Positions 52,529 through 60,963 of a stretch of DNA of 64,000 bases are shown here, one piece after another; the first letter of the stretch is position 1, and each line of letters starts with the position of its first letter. Source of the DNA: Mycobacterium ostraviense (GTDB taxonomy: Bacteria; Actinomycetota; Actinomycetes; Mycobacteriales; Mycobacteriaceae); NCBI RefSeq assembly GCF_002705925.1, contig NZ_NKRE01000001.1, positions 2,931,282-2,995,281 on the forward strand, in the 5' to 3' direction. The notes under the pieces are model-generated. The model saw nothing but the letters and a program-made list of their open reading frames with translations. It ran no database searches and had not been told where the DNA came from. The translations under genes were made by a program, and so were the position numbers.

Positions 52529-52990
52529 ACCAAAGGCCCTCCAGGACTCACTGATCTCGCTGACAAATGCAACACAGCTAGCCGCTATTGTCGCAGACGC
52601 TTCCCAATTTCGGGAAAACCCCAGGCTGATCTGGGGCCCGACGCGTCGTCCAGGTGACGGTTGGTCGCAGCACTACAACTGCGATGATGACGGTAGGGCG
52701 CGGTGGATGGTGGCCGTGACGGCTTTTGCAACGAAACCTGGTCGGATTGGGTAATCCCGATGTTCTTTGCTGCAGTGAGCGCGTTGCAGCTTGCGATGGC
52801 TGTCCGGAGCGGGGCGATGATGGTTTGGGCGATCTCATCGTGAGTTGCTTACATTGACGGGTGGCGCCTCTGTGCTTGCTGCATTTCGCCGTGTCCGAAA
52901 TGAAGTGAATCGGTTTTGAACGGCCTGCGCACGGGACCAAACACGGTGGAGGCCAGCCCCGCGGGACTGGCCTCCACCGGATGCTTTAGG
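52529..52990. other. Intergenic region cwlM to the esxH remnant
   Basis: No gene seen in 462 bp. In M. tuberculosis trxC and cwlM are close neighbours; here about 2 kb of foreign or decayed DNA separates them, and this is its cwlM-side part. Base composition is lower in GC than the flanks. A strong hairpin near 52945-52978 is listed separately. Confidence 0.55.
52945..52978. terminator. Strong hairpin downstream of the ESX-like cassette
   Basis: A perfect 12-bp stem GGTGGAGGCCAG/CTGGCCTCCACC with a 10-nt loop, 12 bp beyond the esxH remnant stop. No U-tract follows, so it would be an I-shaped mycobacterial-type terminator. It probably ended transcription of the original PE-PPE-esx operon. Confidence 0.65.
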
Positions 52991-53095
52991 CTAGGCGCCC
53001 CATTTGGCGGCTTCGGCCATGCCGCGGGCGTTCATTGCCAACGTGTTGGATTCATGCGTGGAGGCCATCGATTGATATGCGCTGACCAGTTCTGT
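52991..53095 (-). pseudogene. EsxH-like C-terminal fragment
   Basis: The final 34 codons of an esxH-type gene: [20 protein letters not shown] then [14 protein letters not shown] and stop. This parallels the end of TB10.4/EsxH (DLVRAYHAMSSTHEANT...AEAAKWGG). The first two-thirds, including the WxG turn, is missing; homology stops at the left end of the IS3-type element. The esxG partner is absent. It cannot make a functional WXG100 protein. Confidence 0.85.
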
Positions 53096-53356
53096 GCTTC
53101 CCCCGGTTTCTCGGAGACTTCCGAACCAGGTTTGATCTTGAGAGCCTGGAGGAAGGAAGTGTGCAGTGGCAGCGAACAGGAAGTATCCGGTGGTACAACC
53201 CCCGCCGCATCCAAGCTGGCCTCTGCGGGCTCTCACCCGACGAATATGAAGCTGCCTGGAAGGACAACCAGCAGCACCACCCCCAAGCGGCTACCCTCCC
53301 ACTCGAGGGGGTCGGTCCCAAATAAAAAAAGTCTCCGGGAAACCGGGGGAGGTCCG
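53093..53356 (+). mobile_element. 264-bp internally deleted IS3-family element
   Basis: Inverted ends: left CTTCCCCCGGTTTCTCGGAG and right CCTCCCCCGGTTTCCCGGAG (read inward), sharing CCCCCGG...CGGAGACTT, like the ends of IS6110 and other IS3-family elements. Inside, GGAGGAAGG at 53148 precedes GTG at 53166 and the opening codons of orfA (AANRKYP). Fused to this is the transposase C-terminus: [20 protein letters not shown], ending at TAA 53323-53325. Everything between is deleted. It is a MITE-like relic, movable only in trans. Exact ends are uncertain by 2-4 bp. Confidence 0.82.
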
Positions 53357-53443
53357 TGCCTCCCAGCTGGCCGGCCCCGGACCAGCGCGCAGCATCGCCG
53401 AGTTCACCTCCGGCGGGCACGCCATCCAGATCGGTGCGATCAT
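53291..53443 (-). pseudogene. PPE gene (PPE4-like) truncated after about 29 codons
   Basis: Starts by ATGA overlap with the PE gene and encodes [20 protein letters not shown] then GPGPASWEA, the beginning of a PPE4-type protein. Reading then enters the IS3-type element (RTSPGFPETFF...) and stops after 50 codons. The rest of the PPE domain, with the WxG motif, is gone. It was probably destroyed by the IS insertion and an adjacent deletion that also removed esxG and most of esxH. Confidence 0.82.
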
Positions 53444-53754
53444 GCCAAACCAGCCGCAGGGGCATACATCAGCGCTGCGGTGGCATCACCAGCGGCATAA
53501 CTGACCCCGGCCTCACCGATGCGCACACCCGAGCGGGCCAGCTCTTCGACACCCTCAGTGGCGATCCCTACGTGCTGCACACCGCAGGCACTGAGCTCCG
53601 CCGCAGTAGCCAGCGACACCGGGTCGGCCGCTGGAGCCACCACTCCCGTGATCAACGGCGCCGCGGCAGCATGCGCAGCCGCCAACCGAGCACTCAACGC
53701 CTCCGCCGCCGCAGCCGCGCCGGCCAAACCCTCAGGAACCACCCGCAGCGTCAA
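53440..53754 (-). CDS. PE family protein, PE5-like
   Basis: A 104-residue PE protein from a TTG with GAGGAG seven bases upstream: [56 protein letters not shown] and a C-terminal [14 protein letters not shown]. This closely follows M. tuberculosis PE5 (Rv0285) of ESX-3. It is intact, but its own PPE partner is cut short. Without a PPE it should be unstable or pair with a PPE from elsewhere. It is the first gene of the decayed cassette. Confidence 0.85.
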   Translation of the reverse strand: MTLRVVPEGLAGAAAAAEALSARLAAAHAAAAPLITGVVAPAADPVSLATAAELSACGVQHVGIATEGVEELARSGVRIGEAGVSYAAGDATAALMYAPAAGLA

Positions 53755-54485
53755 GTCGACACTCCTCGTTCTAATGTTTTATGACTCCGCGGGTTTCCAG
53801 ATGTTGCCGAATTCGCGGTATCCAACGACCGACCGATTGGACCATGGCCGCTGACTCTGGGCAACGACGCGCCGATACATTCGAGGTCTCGGATCATAAA
53901 TAGAAATAATCAACCCGGTGCAGCGCAGGCGTTGAATCGCTGGGGGCTGCAACGAGCGACCGTTCCACGCGAATTCCGCTGACAGATAACAGGGTTCGAG
54001 TGTGACAAAGCGAGGGCGACCAAAGCCGGAGCCATTTAGACCGATGGGAAAAGCAAGACGCTGACGTTCTGGTGTTGCGACCCAAGTCGGTCGTCGTTTT
54101 CGGCGGTGCGGATACGGGCGATTCAGGCGTGCGCCAATGGCCTACGAAAGTGGCTGCACGGGAGCTGGTTTCGCGTCAGATCAGATAGTTACAGTAAATT
54201 TAACCTGACCGCCGCATTTCGAATCCCGGCCGCAACCGACGGTATGCAAGCGGGATCGCCGCTACACCCCAGGACGGCGGCTTTCTCATCAGCCACATCA
54301 GTCTCCGCGGTTCGGGGTGTCTCGCTTTGCCCGCCTTTCCCCGACAAATTCGTTGCACCCCTGGGCTTGTCGCTCGAAGATGGGCACATTGCGCACCGCT
54401 AGGCCTGGGGTACCCAGGACTCTGTGCAGCGCGGCAAATAGATCAGCACGGTCCTAGACTTGTCGCGAATGGGGTGTCGGCCGAG
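53755..54485. other. Intergenic region upstream of the PE gene, towards trxC
   Basis: 731 bp without a convincing gene. It is noticeably lower in GC than its flanks, with AT-rich patches around 53890-53910 and 54180-54205. It should hold the PE promoter (read leftward). No tRNA, further terminal repeats or esx/ecc fragments are recognised. It is probably decayed acquired DNA. Confidence 0.55.
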
Positions 54486-54842
54486 CTACTGGCCGAGGTT
54501 CGGTACCACGTCGGAAATCTCGCGCAGCAAGGCTGCTTTCCCTTTGGCCCCGACGATTCGTTTCACCGGCTGGCCGTCCTTGAACAGGATCATCGTGGGA
54601 ATCGAGATGACCTGAAAGTCACGGGCGGTTTGCGGGTTGGCGTCCACGTCGAGCTTGGCCACCGTGAGGCTGCCCGAACGCTCCGCGGCGATTTCTTCGA
54701 GCACCGGCGCCACCATCTTGCACGGGCCGCACCAGGTGGCCCAAAAGTCAACCAGCACAGGCTTATTACTAGACAGCACGGTGGTGGAAAAGGAAGCGTC
54801 GGAAACTTCGATTGTGGCGCCGGACTTCTCGGAATCGGTCAT
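54486..54842 (-). CDS. trxC: Thioredoxin TrxC
   Basis: A 118-residue thioredoxin ([20 protein letters not shown]). The active site is [18 protein letters not shown] and the cis-Pro is in [12 protein letters not shown]. It reduces protein disulfides. The start lies inside the trxB stop (ATGA), so the reductase and its substrate are co-translated. A longer in-frame start would overlap trxB extensively. Confidence 0.96.
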   Translation of the reverse strand: MTDSEKSGATIEVSDASFSTTVLSSNKPVLVDFWATWCGPCKMVAPVLEEIAAERSGSLTVAKLDVDANPQTARDFQVISIPTMILFKDGQPVKRIVGAKGKAALLREISDVVPNLGQ

Positions 54843-55837
54843 TGTTGTGCTCCAATCAAGGTGTCGGTACTGTCTGCGTGCCCGGTTGCTTCGCGTTCGG
54901 CCAGCCAGCGTTCGGCGTCGATGGCAGCGGCACAACCGCTGCCGGCTGCGGTGACCGCCTGCCGGTAGGTGCGGTCGACCAGGTCTCCGGCGGCGAATAC
55001 CCCGTCCAGCGAAGTGCTTGTGGTGCCGCCGTTGACCAGCACGTAGCCGTCTGGATCCAGCTCGACGGCATCGCGCACCAGGCCGGAACGCGGCTCGTGT
55101 CCGATCGCGACAAAGACGCCGGTTACCGGCAGTGTGGTTTCTTCACCGGTGGCGGTGTCGCGCAACCGCAGTCCGGTGACGGTCGTGTCCCCGTCCACGG
55201 CGAGCACCACCTTGTTGGTCAGGATGTTGATCTTGTCGTTTGCCTGGGCGCGGTTGAGCATGATCTTGGAAGCCCGGAACTCGTCGCGGCGGTGCACCAG
55301 CGTGACACTGCGGGCAAACCGGGTCAGGAAGGTAGCCTCCTCCATGGCCGAGTCACCGCCGCCGATGACGGCGATGTCCTGGTCGCGGAAGAAGAACCCG
55401 TCACAGGTGGCACAGGAACTCACTCCGCGCCCGAGCAGCTTCTGCTCGCCGGGCACGTGCAGGTAGCGCGCCGCCGCACCCATCGCCAGGATCACGGCGC
55501 GAGCGCGGTAGGTTTCGCCCTCGGCGGTGACGACCGACTTGATCGGTCCGTCCAGCGATACCGACTCCACGTCCTCCATGCGCAGGTCCGCACCAAACCG
55601 CAACGCCTGTTCCCGCATCTGGTCCATCAACTCGGGACCGGTGATGCCGTCGCGGAAACCCGGATAGTTCTCCACCTCGGTGGTGGTCATCAGTGCGCCG
55701 CCGAACGAGGTGCCTTCGAACACCAGCGGAGCCAACTGCGCCCGGGCGGTGTAGAGAGCGGCGGTGTACCCGGCAGGACCGGAGCCGATGATGATCACGT
55801 CGTGGATGGTGTCTGGAGTGGCGGAGGCGGCAGTCAT
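54839..55837 (-). CDS. trxB: Thioredoxin reductase TrxB
   Basis: A 332-residue flavoenzyme. FAD motif [20 protein letters not shown], redox pair [13 protein letters not shown] (CATC), NADPH motif [14 protein letters not shown] and C-terminal [20 protein letters not shown]. It reduces TrxC with NADPH. The ATG ([10 protein letters not shown]) is chosen over one 87 nt upstream that lacks FAD-domain similarity. sigM/rsmA lie upstream; SigM-family factors can respond to thiol stress. Confidence 0.96.
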   Translation of the reverse strand: MTAASATPDTIHDVIIIGSGPAGYTAALYTARAQLAPLVFEGTSFGGALMTTTEVENYPGFRDGITGPELMDQMREQALRFGADLRMEDVESVSLDGPIKSVVTAEGETYRARAVILAMGAAARYLHVPGEQKLLGRGVSSCATCDGFFFRDQDIAVIGGGDSAMEEATFLTRFARSVTLVHRRDEFRASKIMLNRAQANDKINILTNKVVLAVDGDTTVTGLRLRDTATGEETTLPVTGVFVAIGHEPRSGLVRDAVELDPDGYVLVNGGTTSTSLDGVFAAGDLVDRTYRQAVTAAGSGCAAAIDAERWLAEREATGHADSTDTLIGAQQ

Positions 55838-55936
55838 GCGGGCCTTTCGGGTGCGGAAAGCTGGACTCGGACTTTTATGAACGCCAGCGTAGGCACTGGT
55901 GTTCCCCTCCGCGCGCCGGACCATGTCGGGATGCCG

Positions 55937-56698
55937 CTACGAGCCGGTGGCTCGGGTCACCGTGGTGCTGGCCAACAGGCCGGTATCCGCGGCGCTGCAG
56001 TTGAGCGCCACCGCGTAGACCGCCACAGTGTCGGCGACGTCACCGGGGACCACCAGCAGCACGCCGGGGCGGGCGTTGATGTCGATCGGCCGTGCGCCCA
56101 GGATCTGCGTGGACGCCGGGTAGCCCAGCCCGCTCAGGCAGGACGCGCGCCTTGCCGGGTCGGCGAGGGCGGTGTCTAGCGGGCCGTAGTCGGGTGTGCG
56201 TTGCAGCAGTTCCAGGATCTGTTCGTGCGGCAGCGGAATCACCGGCGGCGGCGTCGAGACGGTGATGTGCATTGCGGTGGCGGGTGTGCTCGGTGCCGGT
56301 GCGGGCGCAGTGACCAGTGCGGCGGTACCGACACCGATCGCCGCGACGGCCGCGCAGCACCCGGCTATGCCGGCAAGGATTTTCGCCGGGCGGATGCGCG
56401 GTCGGGCTGCGTGAGTGGCGGCCGAGTCACTGGAAGCCGCGGACCGCAGCGTCCGGGAAACCTTGGCGGTGACATCGATGGGAGGATCCGGCGCCGACGC
56501 CGGATCAGCTCCGGCGGCCGCGAGGTCGCGGCGTACCTGCTGCAGTGCACGCAGGATTGCCGCCGCCTGCGGGTCAGTGCGGACTCGTCGGCGGACGCCG
56601 GCGGCGGCTTTGTCGTCGAACAGACCTGCCTGCAGGTCGGCGAGGAGCTCGACGGTCAGCGGCGGATTCGCGTCGGCTTCGTGTCCGGTTCCATTCAT
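55937..56698 (-). CDS. rsmA: Anti-sigma-M factor RsmA (Rv3912 homologue)
   Basis: A 253-residue protein. An N-terminal cytoplasmic anti-sigma helix region (LTVELLADLQAGLFDDKAAA), a Pro/Ala linker, one membrane helix (about 107-130, LAGIAGCCAAVAAIGVGTAA) and an extracytoplasmic domain. No HxxxCxxC zinc motif is seen, so it is not a ZAS-type anti-sigma factor. It follows sigM by 74 bp on the same strand. Confidence 0.88.
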   Translation of the reverse strand: MNGTGHEADANPPLTVELLADLQAGLFDDKAAAGVRRRVRTDPQAAAILRALQQVRRDLAAAGADPASAPDPPIDVTAKVSRTLRSAASSDSAATHAARPRIRPAKILAGIAGCCAAVAAIGVGTAALVTAPAPAPSTPATAMHITVSTPPPVIPLPHEQILELLQRTPDYGPLDTALADPARRASCLSGLGYPASTQILGARPIDINARPGVLLVVPGDVADTVAVYAVALNCSAADTGLLASTTVTRATGS

Positions 56699-56772
56699 CC
56701 GCCCCAGTGTCCGTCATGCACAGCTTGATGACGATGCGCGCCCCGCGCGGCAGTGCGGCGCGCCGATCTGTG

Positions 56773-57339
56773 CTAACTCGCGTCGAAAGCGTTGGCGCCG
56801 GTGTCGAGGTAGCCCAGCAGTCGCGCCAGCCGCGCCCGCCCGCGGGCGCAGCGGCTCTTGACGGTGCCCTCGGCCACACCCAGCATGAGTGCCGTGTCGG
56901 CGATCGAGTACCCCTGCATATCGACCGCGACCACCGCGGCCCGTTGTTCGACCGGAAGCTGCAGCAGCGCTCGCTGCACCAAGATCTCCGTCTCGACTCG
57001 AGCCGTTGCATCCGGAACCGGATGCACGTCGTCGAGCGGGGCGGTCGGCCGCGCCCTGGCCTGGCGCAACCGGTCCAGGCAGGCATTGACCACGATGCGG
57101 TGCAGCCAGCTGCTGACCGCCGCGTCATACCGAAACGACGCCGCGCACCGGTGCGCCGAGAGCATCGCCTCTTGCAGTGCGTCCTCGGCGTCTTCCGGGG
57201 TGCGGCTGGTGAGCCGGGCCAACCGGTACAGGTGGCGCTGATGGCGAAGGAACAACTGCTCGAAGGCTCGGTGCTCGCCGCCGACGAAAGCCGCCAACAG
57301 CTCGGCGTCACTGCGTTCCCGCTTGCCCCCAAAACCCAC
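56773..57339 (-). CDS. sigM: ECF sigma factor SigM
   Basis: A 188-residue ECF sigma factor from a GTG (GFGGKRERSDAELLAAFVGG). Region 2: LFLRHQRHLYRLARLTSRTP and SFRYDAAVSSWLHRIVVNAC. Region 4: LPVEQRAAVVAVDMQGYSIA and GVAEGTVKSRCARGRARL. In M. tuberculosis SigM controls, among others, esx and PE/PPE genes. It is paired with the RsmA anti-sigma gene. Confidence 0.94.
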   Translation of the reverse strand: MGFGGKRERSDAELLAAFVGGEHRAFEQLFLRHQRHLYRLARLTSRTPEDAEDALQEAMLSAHRCAASFRYDAAVSSWLHRIVVNACLDRLRQARARPTAPLDDVHPVPDATARVETEILVQRALLQLPVEQRAAVVAVDMQGYSIADTALMLGVAEGTVKSRCARGRARLARLLGYLDTGANAFDAS

Positions 57340-57399
57340 GGCCGGACAGTAACCAATCGGTAGCCGCAGGGCACTTCACTCGTTTGCGGGGCTGTGCGG

Positions 57400-60300
57400 T
57401 CAGGATGCGGCCTGGATGGTGATCTCCGAGATGTCGGCGCGGCTCTTGCCGTCGGTGGTGCCCAATGTTGAAATCCACACCAGCAGGTTGGACGTCGGTG
57501 CCGACGATTTGACCGCGATGGTGTTGTGGCCGGGCTTGAGTGCGGTGGCCGAGGTCAGCACGGAGGTTTCGTCGAGCTTCGACGGGTTCGGCGTCGGTGA
57601 CGAGCGAATCTCGACCTTGGTGCCGGTGCTGGAAATGTCGATGGTGACGGCGCCGACCACGGTCGGCTTCGGCAGCTGCAACATCAATCCGACGCCGTTC
57701 TTGAAAGCCGGGAACGGGACGGCGTCGGTGTAGGTGTCGGTTTGCCAGGAAGTGCTGGGATTGCCGTCGATAGCCAGATCGGCTTGGCCTGGGTTGTCGG
57801 CCTCCCCGTCGGGGGAGAAGACGGTGGCTTTGGTGGGTTTGACGGTGCTGCCGGCGGGGGCGGAACTGGCCTCCGACGCCGACGACGTTTGGGTGTTCAG
57901 GCCGAGCTGGTCCCGGTTGAGGCCGGCGCCGACGTTGCCGAAGACCTTGTTGATCACCGAGACCAGAACCAGAAGAGCGACCAGCAGAACGGCGGCGCCG
58001 GCACTGATACCGATGAGCAGGTTGCGGCGACGCCGCGCATAGGCTTCCCCGTCCTCCGCGGCCGAGCGGCGCACCGAGACCGGCGGCGCCGGCTCGACGG
58101 GACCGAGCACCTCGGTCCGATCGGCCACCGCAGTCGCCTGCTGAAGCAGGTTCAAAAGCGTTGAAGCACTGCGTATTCCGCCGTCCTCCTGGACTGAGCG
58201 TACGGCAACGGCGGAGATCTGGAAGGGAATGTCGCGGTCGATGACGGTCGGTTCGACGGGCTCACCGGACGCATCCCGTTCGGCCTGGGGGAACCCGCTG
58301 CGGGTCCCGGACTCCGGCAGCGGCCACTGGTTGACCAGCAGGGCATACAGCGCGGCGCCAATGCCACGGATGTCGTCCTGGGGGTTGGCTTCCGGCATGG
58401 TCGCCGGATAGGCCAGTACCACGTCGCCTTCGATGCTGACGCGCACCCGGCTGGGGTGGTCGATCGAGAGGGCCACTCCGGCGCGGTGCGCGGCGTCGGC
58501 GGCCGCGGCCAGTGACTGCATCGCCCGGATTGCCCCCACGGGCGACGGCGCGGTCTCGGCGACCTCGCGCAACGAACCGCCACGGATCCATTCGGCGACC
58601 ACCAGACCCCCGGAACCGATGTGCAGGACGTCGAGCACCCGCGCGATACCGGGTTTGTCGATGCGGCTCAGCCGCAGGGTGCGGGCCAGGATCCCCTGGC
58701 GCACCTCCTCGGGCAGCGCGCCCTCCGGGTCGACGAACGTCAGCGCCACCTGGCGATCCAGCGCGGTGTCCAAGGCCTGCCAGAACCGCAGATGCGGTGT
58801 GCCGCCGTGGAAGATCAGCAGACGGTAGCGGCCGTTGGCAATACGGGCGCCCGGAACCAGGTTGACGTCGTCTCGCGGCACCGACGGTTCCGGGCCGCGT
58901 TCGCGCGGCGCATCGAACGGAATCGGTCCGTGGGTATCGGCGTCGCCGGAGAGCCGGTCGGGCCGGCGGGGCCGCGACCCGGCACCCCGATCGGGGTCGG
59001 CGGGAATGTCGGGGTGAAAGTCATCGGCAACGGGCCGCGGTAGGTCGGTGCCGGAGACGGCGTCGGACGAGGCGGCACTATCCGATGGGCGGTCGGTCAC
59101 CTCCGGTCCTTTCGCTATCCCAGCTCTGATTGCCGGAGGTCTGCGCCGGATCGGCTGATGGACCGCAGTTTCCCCCGGCGGGGACGACTTTCTTTGCTCA
59201 GGGTACGTGACGCGGTGCCGGCCAGACGATCCGTCCGCCACGGTGACCGCGCGCCGACCGGGTTTGCCCGGCCGAATGCCGAGGCGATGCTGGATCACCC
59301 GTAGCGCCGCCTGCGCCTCCGGGACCTGCGCGCCGAGCATGATCGCGGCCAGAATCGGCACCATGATCAGCCCCAGAACGAGCAGCCGCAGCAGTGAGCC
59401 GGCCCCACCGCCATGGGCGGTCAGCTTAGCCAGGCCGAGCAGCCGATCCGCGACGTGGGCAACCAGGCCGGCCAGCAACGAGGCGGCGGTCGTCACCAGG
59501 ATGGTGTGGCCCTCGTGGACGCCGATCAGCTGACCACCGCCGGGCCGCAGCGCCCGTCGCAGCAGGTAATAGCCGACCGTCGCGCCGGCCAGGAATCCGA
59601 GCCCGTTGGCCAGTCCCAGATAGCCGGCAACCAGCTCGGGGTCTTCGGTGACGTGCGGTGCCAGCAGCGAGGCGATGATCTTGACGCCGGTGATAACCAC
59701 GATGATGACGATCGGCGTCCATGGTTGCTCCTGGGCGTAGAACACCCGCAGTTGCAGCAGCACCAGCCCGTAGGGAATCAAGGTGAACGCCGACAACGCG
59801 ATCGCGGCGCCGAGGTATCCGGCATCGACTTGGCCGAAATGTCCGTAGGCAAACAACGCGCTCCCCATCGCCGGCCCGCCGACAGTCATGAAGGCCACTG
59901 TGGGGATCAGCGTGATCATGGTCAGCCGGGTGGCCAGCGACAGGTCGGCGAGCACCGCCGGGATGTCGTCGGCGGCGGCATTACGGCTCAGTCGCGGCAT
60001 CACCACGGTCAGCACGGTGACACCGATCATCCCGAACGGCAGCATCAGCACCAGCCAGGTGTAGTTGTAGATCGCCGGGCCCGAGGCCGCTGCCGTGCTG
60101 GCGATCTGGTTGCCGACGACCAGGCCGAGCTGACTGATCAGCACATACAGCACCATCGCTGCGGCCATCGCGCCAAATCGCTTGAGCCGCTGGTCGATTC
60201 CCCACAACGGCCGCAGGCTGATGTGCTCACGCCCAATCGCCACCAGCAGCATGGCAGTTTGGGCGAACACCCCCAACGTGGTCCCGATTCCCAGCACCAA

Positions 60301-60963
60301 CAGCTTGGGGTTGCCCATCTTGACCGGATCGACCGACAGCTCACCGGGGACCGCCAGATACACCCCCAGGGTCGCGATGGCGACCACGTTGTTGACGACG
60401 GGCGCCCACGCCGGCGGCCCGAACACGTTGCGGGTGTTCAGGATCGCCATGAACACCGACGACAGGCCGTAGACAAGGACCTGGGGGAGTAGCAGGTAGG
60501 CGAAGGCGGTGGTCAGTGGCTCGTTGACTTGCGGATTGCGGCCCAGCATCAGGCGCACCAGCAGCGGTGCCGCGGCCACCGACAGCACAGTGGCCACGAC
60601 CAGCAGCGTGGTGGCCAACGTCACCAATCGGCGCACAAACGCGGCGCCACCGTCGGGGTCGTCCCGCTCGGCACGGGCCAGCACCGGCACGAAGATCGCG
60701 GTGAAGGTGGCTTCCAGGACCAGCGCGGCCACCAGGTTCGGCAGCTGGTTGGCCACCGAGAACGAGCTGGACAACGCGGCGCCCAGGATCGCAGCCAGCA
60801 GCACGATCCGGGCGAAGCCGGTGAGCCGGCTGATCAGCGTCGCGAAGGCCATTCCCCACGATCGCGACACCAGGGCGGCGTCGGACAGTTCGGCCCGGCG
60901 CGGGGCCGGCGGCGGATCCGGGCGCTGCGTCGCTGGGTGCACTCGCCGCGGAGCCGGTTTCAT
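57400..60963 (-). CDS. murJ: MurJ lipid II flippase fused to a pseudokinase domain
   Basis: A 1187-residue fusion (M. tuberculosis Rv3910, 1184 aa). Residues about 25-560 are the MurJ/MviN flippase with 14 membrane segments (SWGMAFATLISRLTGFARIV; VYGLSSVFMAILNTRNVFGP). Residues about 680-930 are a kinase-like domain lacking HRD and DFG (VALSIDHPSRVRV, no catalytic Asp), so a pseudokinase. A further membrane helix (LLIGISAGAAVLLVALLVLV, about 1010) and an outer beta-sandwich domain follow. PknB phosphorylation of the pseudokinase recruits FhaA. Start ATG overlaps the Rv3909-like stop. Confidence 0.95.
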   Translation of the reverse strand: MKPAPRRVHPATQRPDPPPAPRRAELSDAALVSRSWGMAFATLISRLTGFARIVLLAAILGAALSSSFSVANQLPNLVAALVLEATFTAIFVPVLARAERDDPDGGAAFVRRLVTLATTLLVVATVLSVAAAPLLVRLMLGRNPQVNEPLTTAFAYLLLPQVLVYGLSSVFMAILNTRNVFGPPAWAPVVNNVVAIATLGVYLAVPGELSVDPVKMGNPKLLVLGIGTTLGVFAQTAMLLVAIGREHISLRPLWGIDQRLKRFGAMAAAMVLYVLISQLGLVVGNQIASTAAASGPAIYNYTWLVLMLPFGMIGVTVLTVVMPRLSRNAAADDIPAVLADLSLATRLTMITLIPTVAFMTVGGPAMGSALFAYGHFGQVDAGYLGAAIALSAFTLIPYGLVLLQLRVFYAQEQPWTPIVIIVVITGVKIIASLLAPHVTEDPELVAGYLGLANGLGFLAGATVGYYLLRRALRPGGGQLIGVHEGHTILVTTAASLLAGLVAHVADRLLGLAKLTAHGGGAGSLLRLLVLGLIMVPILAAIMLGAQVPEAQAALRVIQHRLGIRPGKPGRRAVTVADGSSGRHRVTYPEQRKSSPPGETAVHQPIRRRPPAIRAGIAKGPEVTDRPSDSAASSDAVSGTDLPRPVADDFHPDIPADPDRGAGSRPRRPDRLSGDADTHGPIPFDAPRERGPEPSVPRDDVNLVPGARIANGRYRLLIFHGGTPHLRFWQALDTALDRQVALTFVDPEGALPEEVRQGILARTLRLSRIDKPGIARVLDVLHIGSGGLVVAEWIRGGSLREVAETAPSPVGAIRAMQSLAAAADAAHRAGVALSIDHPSRVRVSIEGDVVLAYPATMPEANPQDDIRGIGAALYALLVNQWPLPESGTRSGFPQAERDASGEPVEPTVIDRDIPFQISAVAVRSVQEDGGIRSASTLLNLLQQATAVADRTEVLGPVEPAPPVSVRRSAAEDGEAYARRRRNLLIGISAGAAVLLVALLVLVSVINKVFGNVGAGLNRDQLGLNTQTSSASEASSAPAGSTVKPTKATVFSPDGEADNPGQADLAIDGNPSTSWQTDTYTDAVPFPAFKNGVGLMLQLPKPTVVGAVTIDISSTGTKVEIRSSPTPNPSKLDETSVLTSATALKPGHNTIAVKSSAPTSNLLVWISTLGTTDGKSRADISEITIQAAS

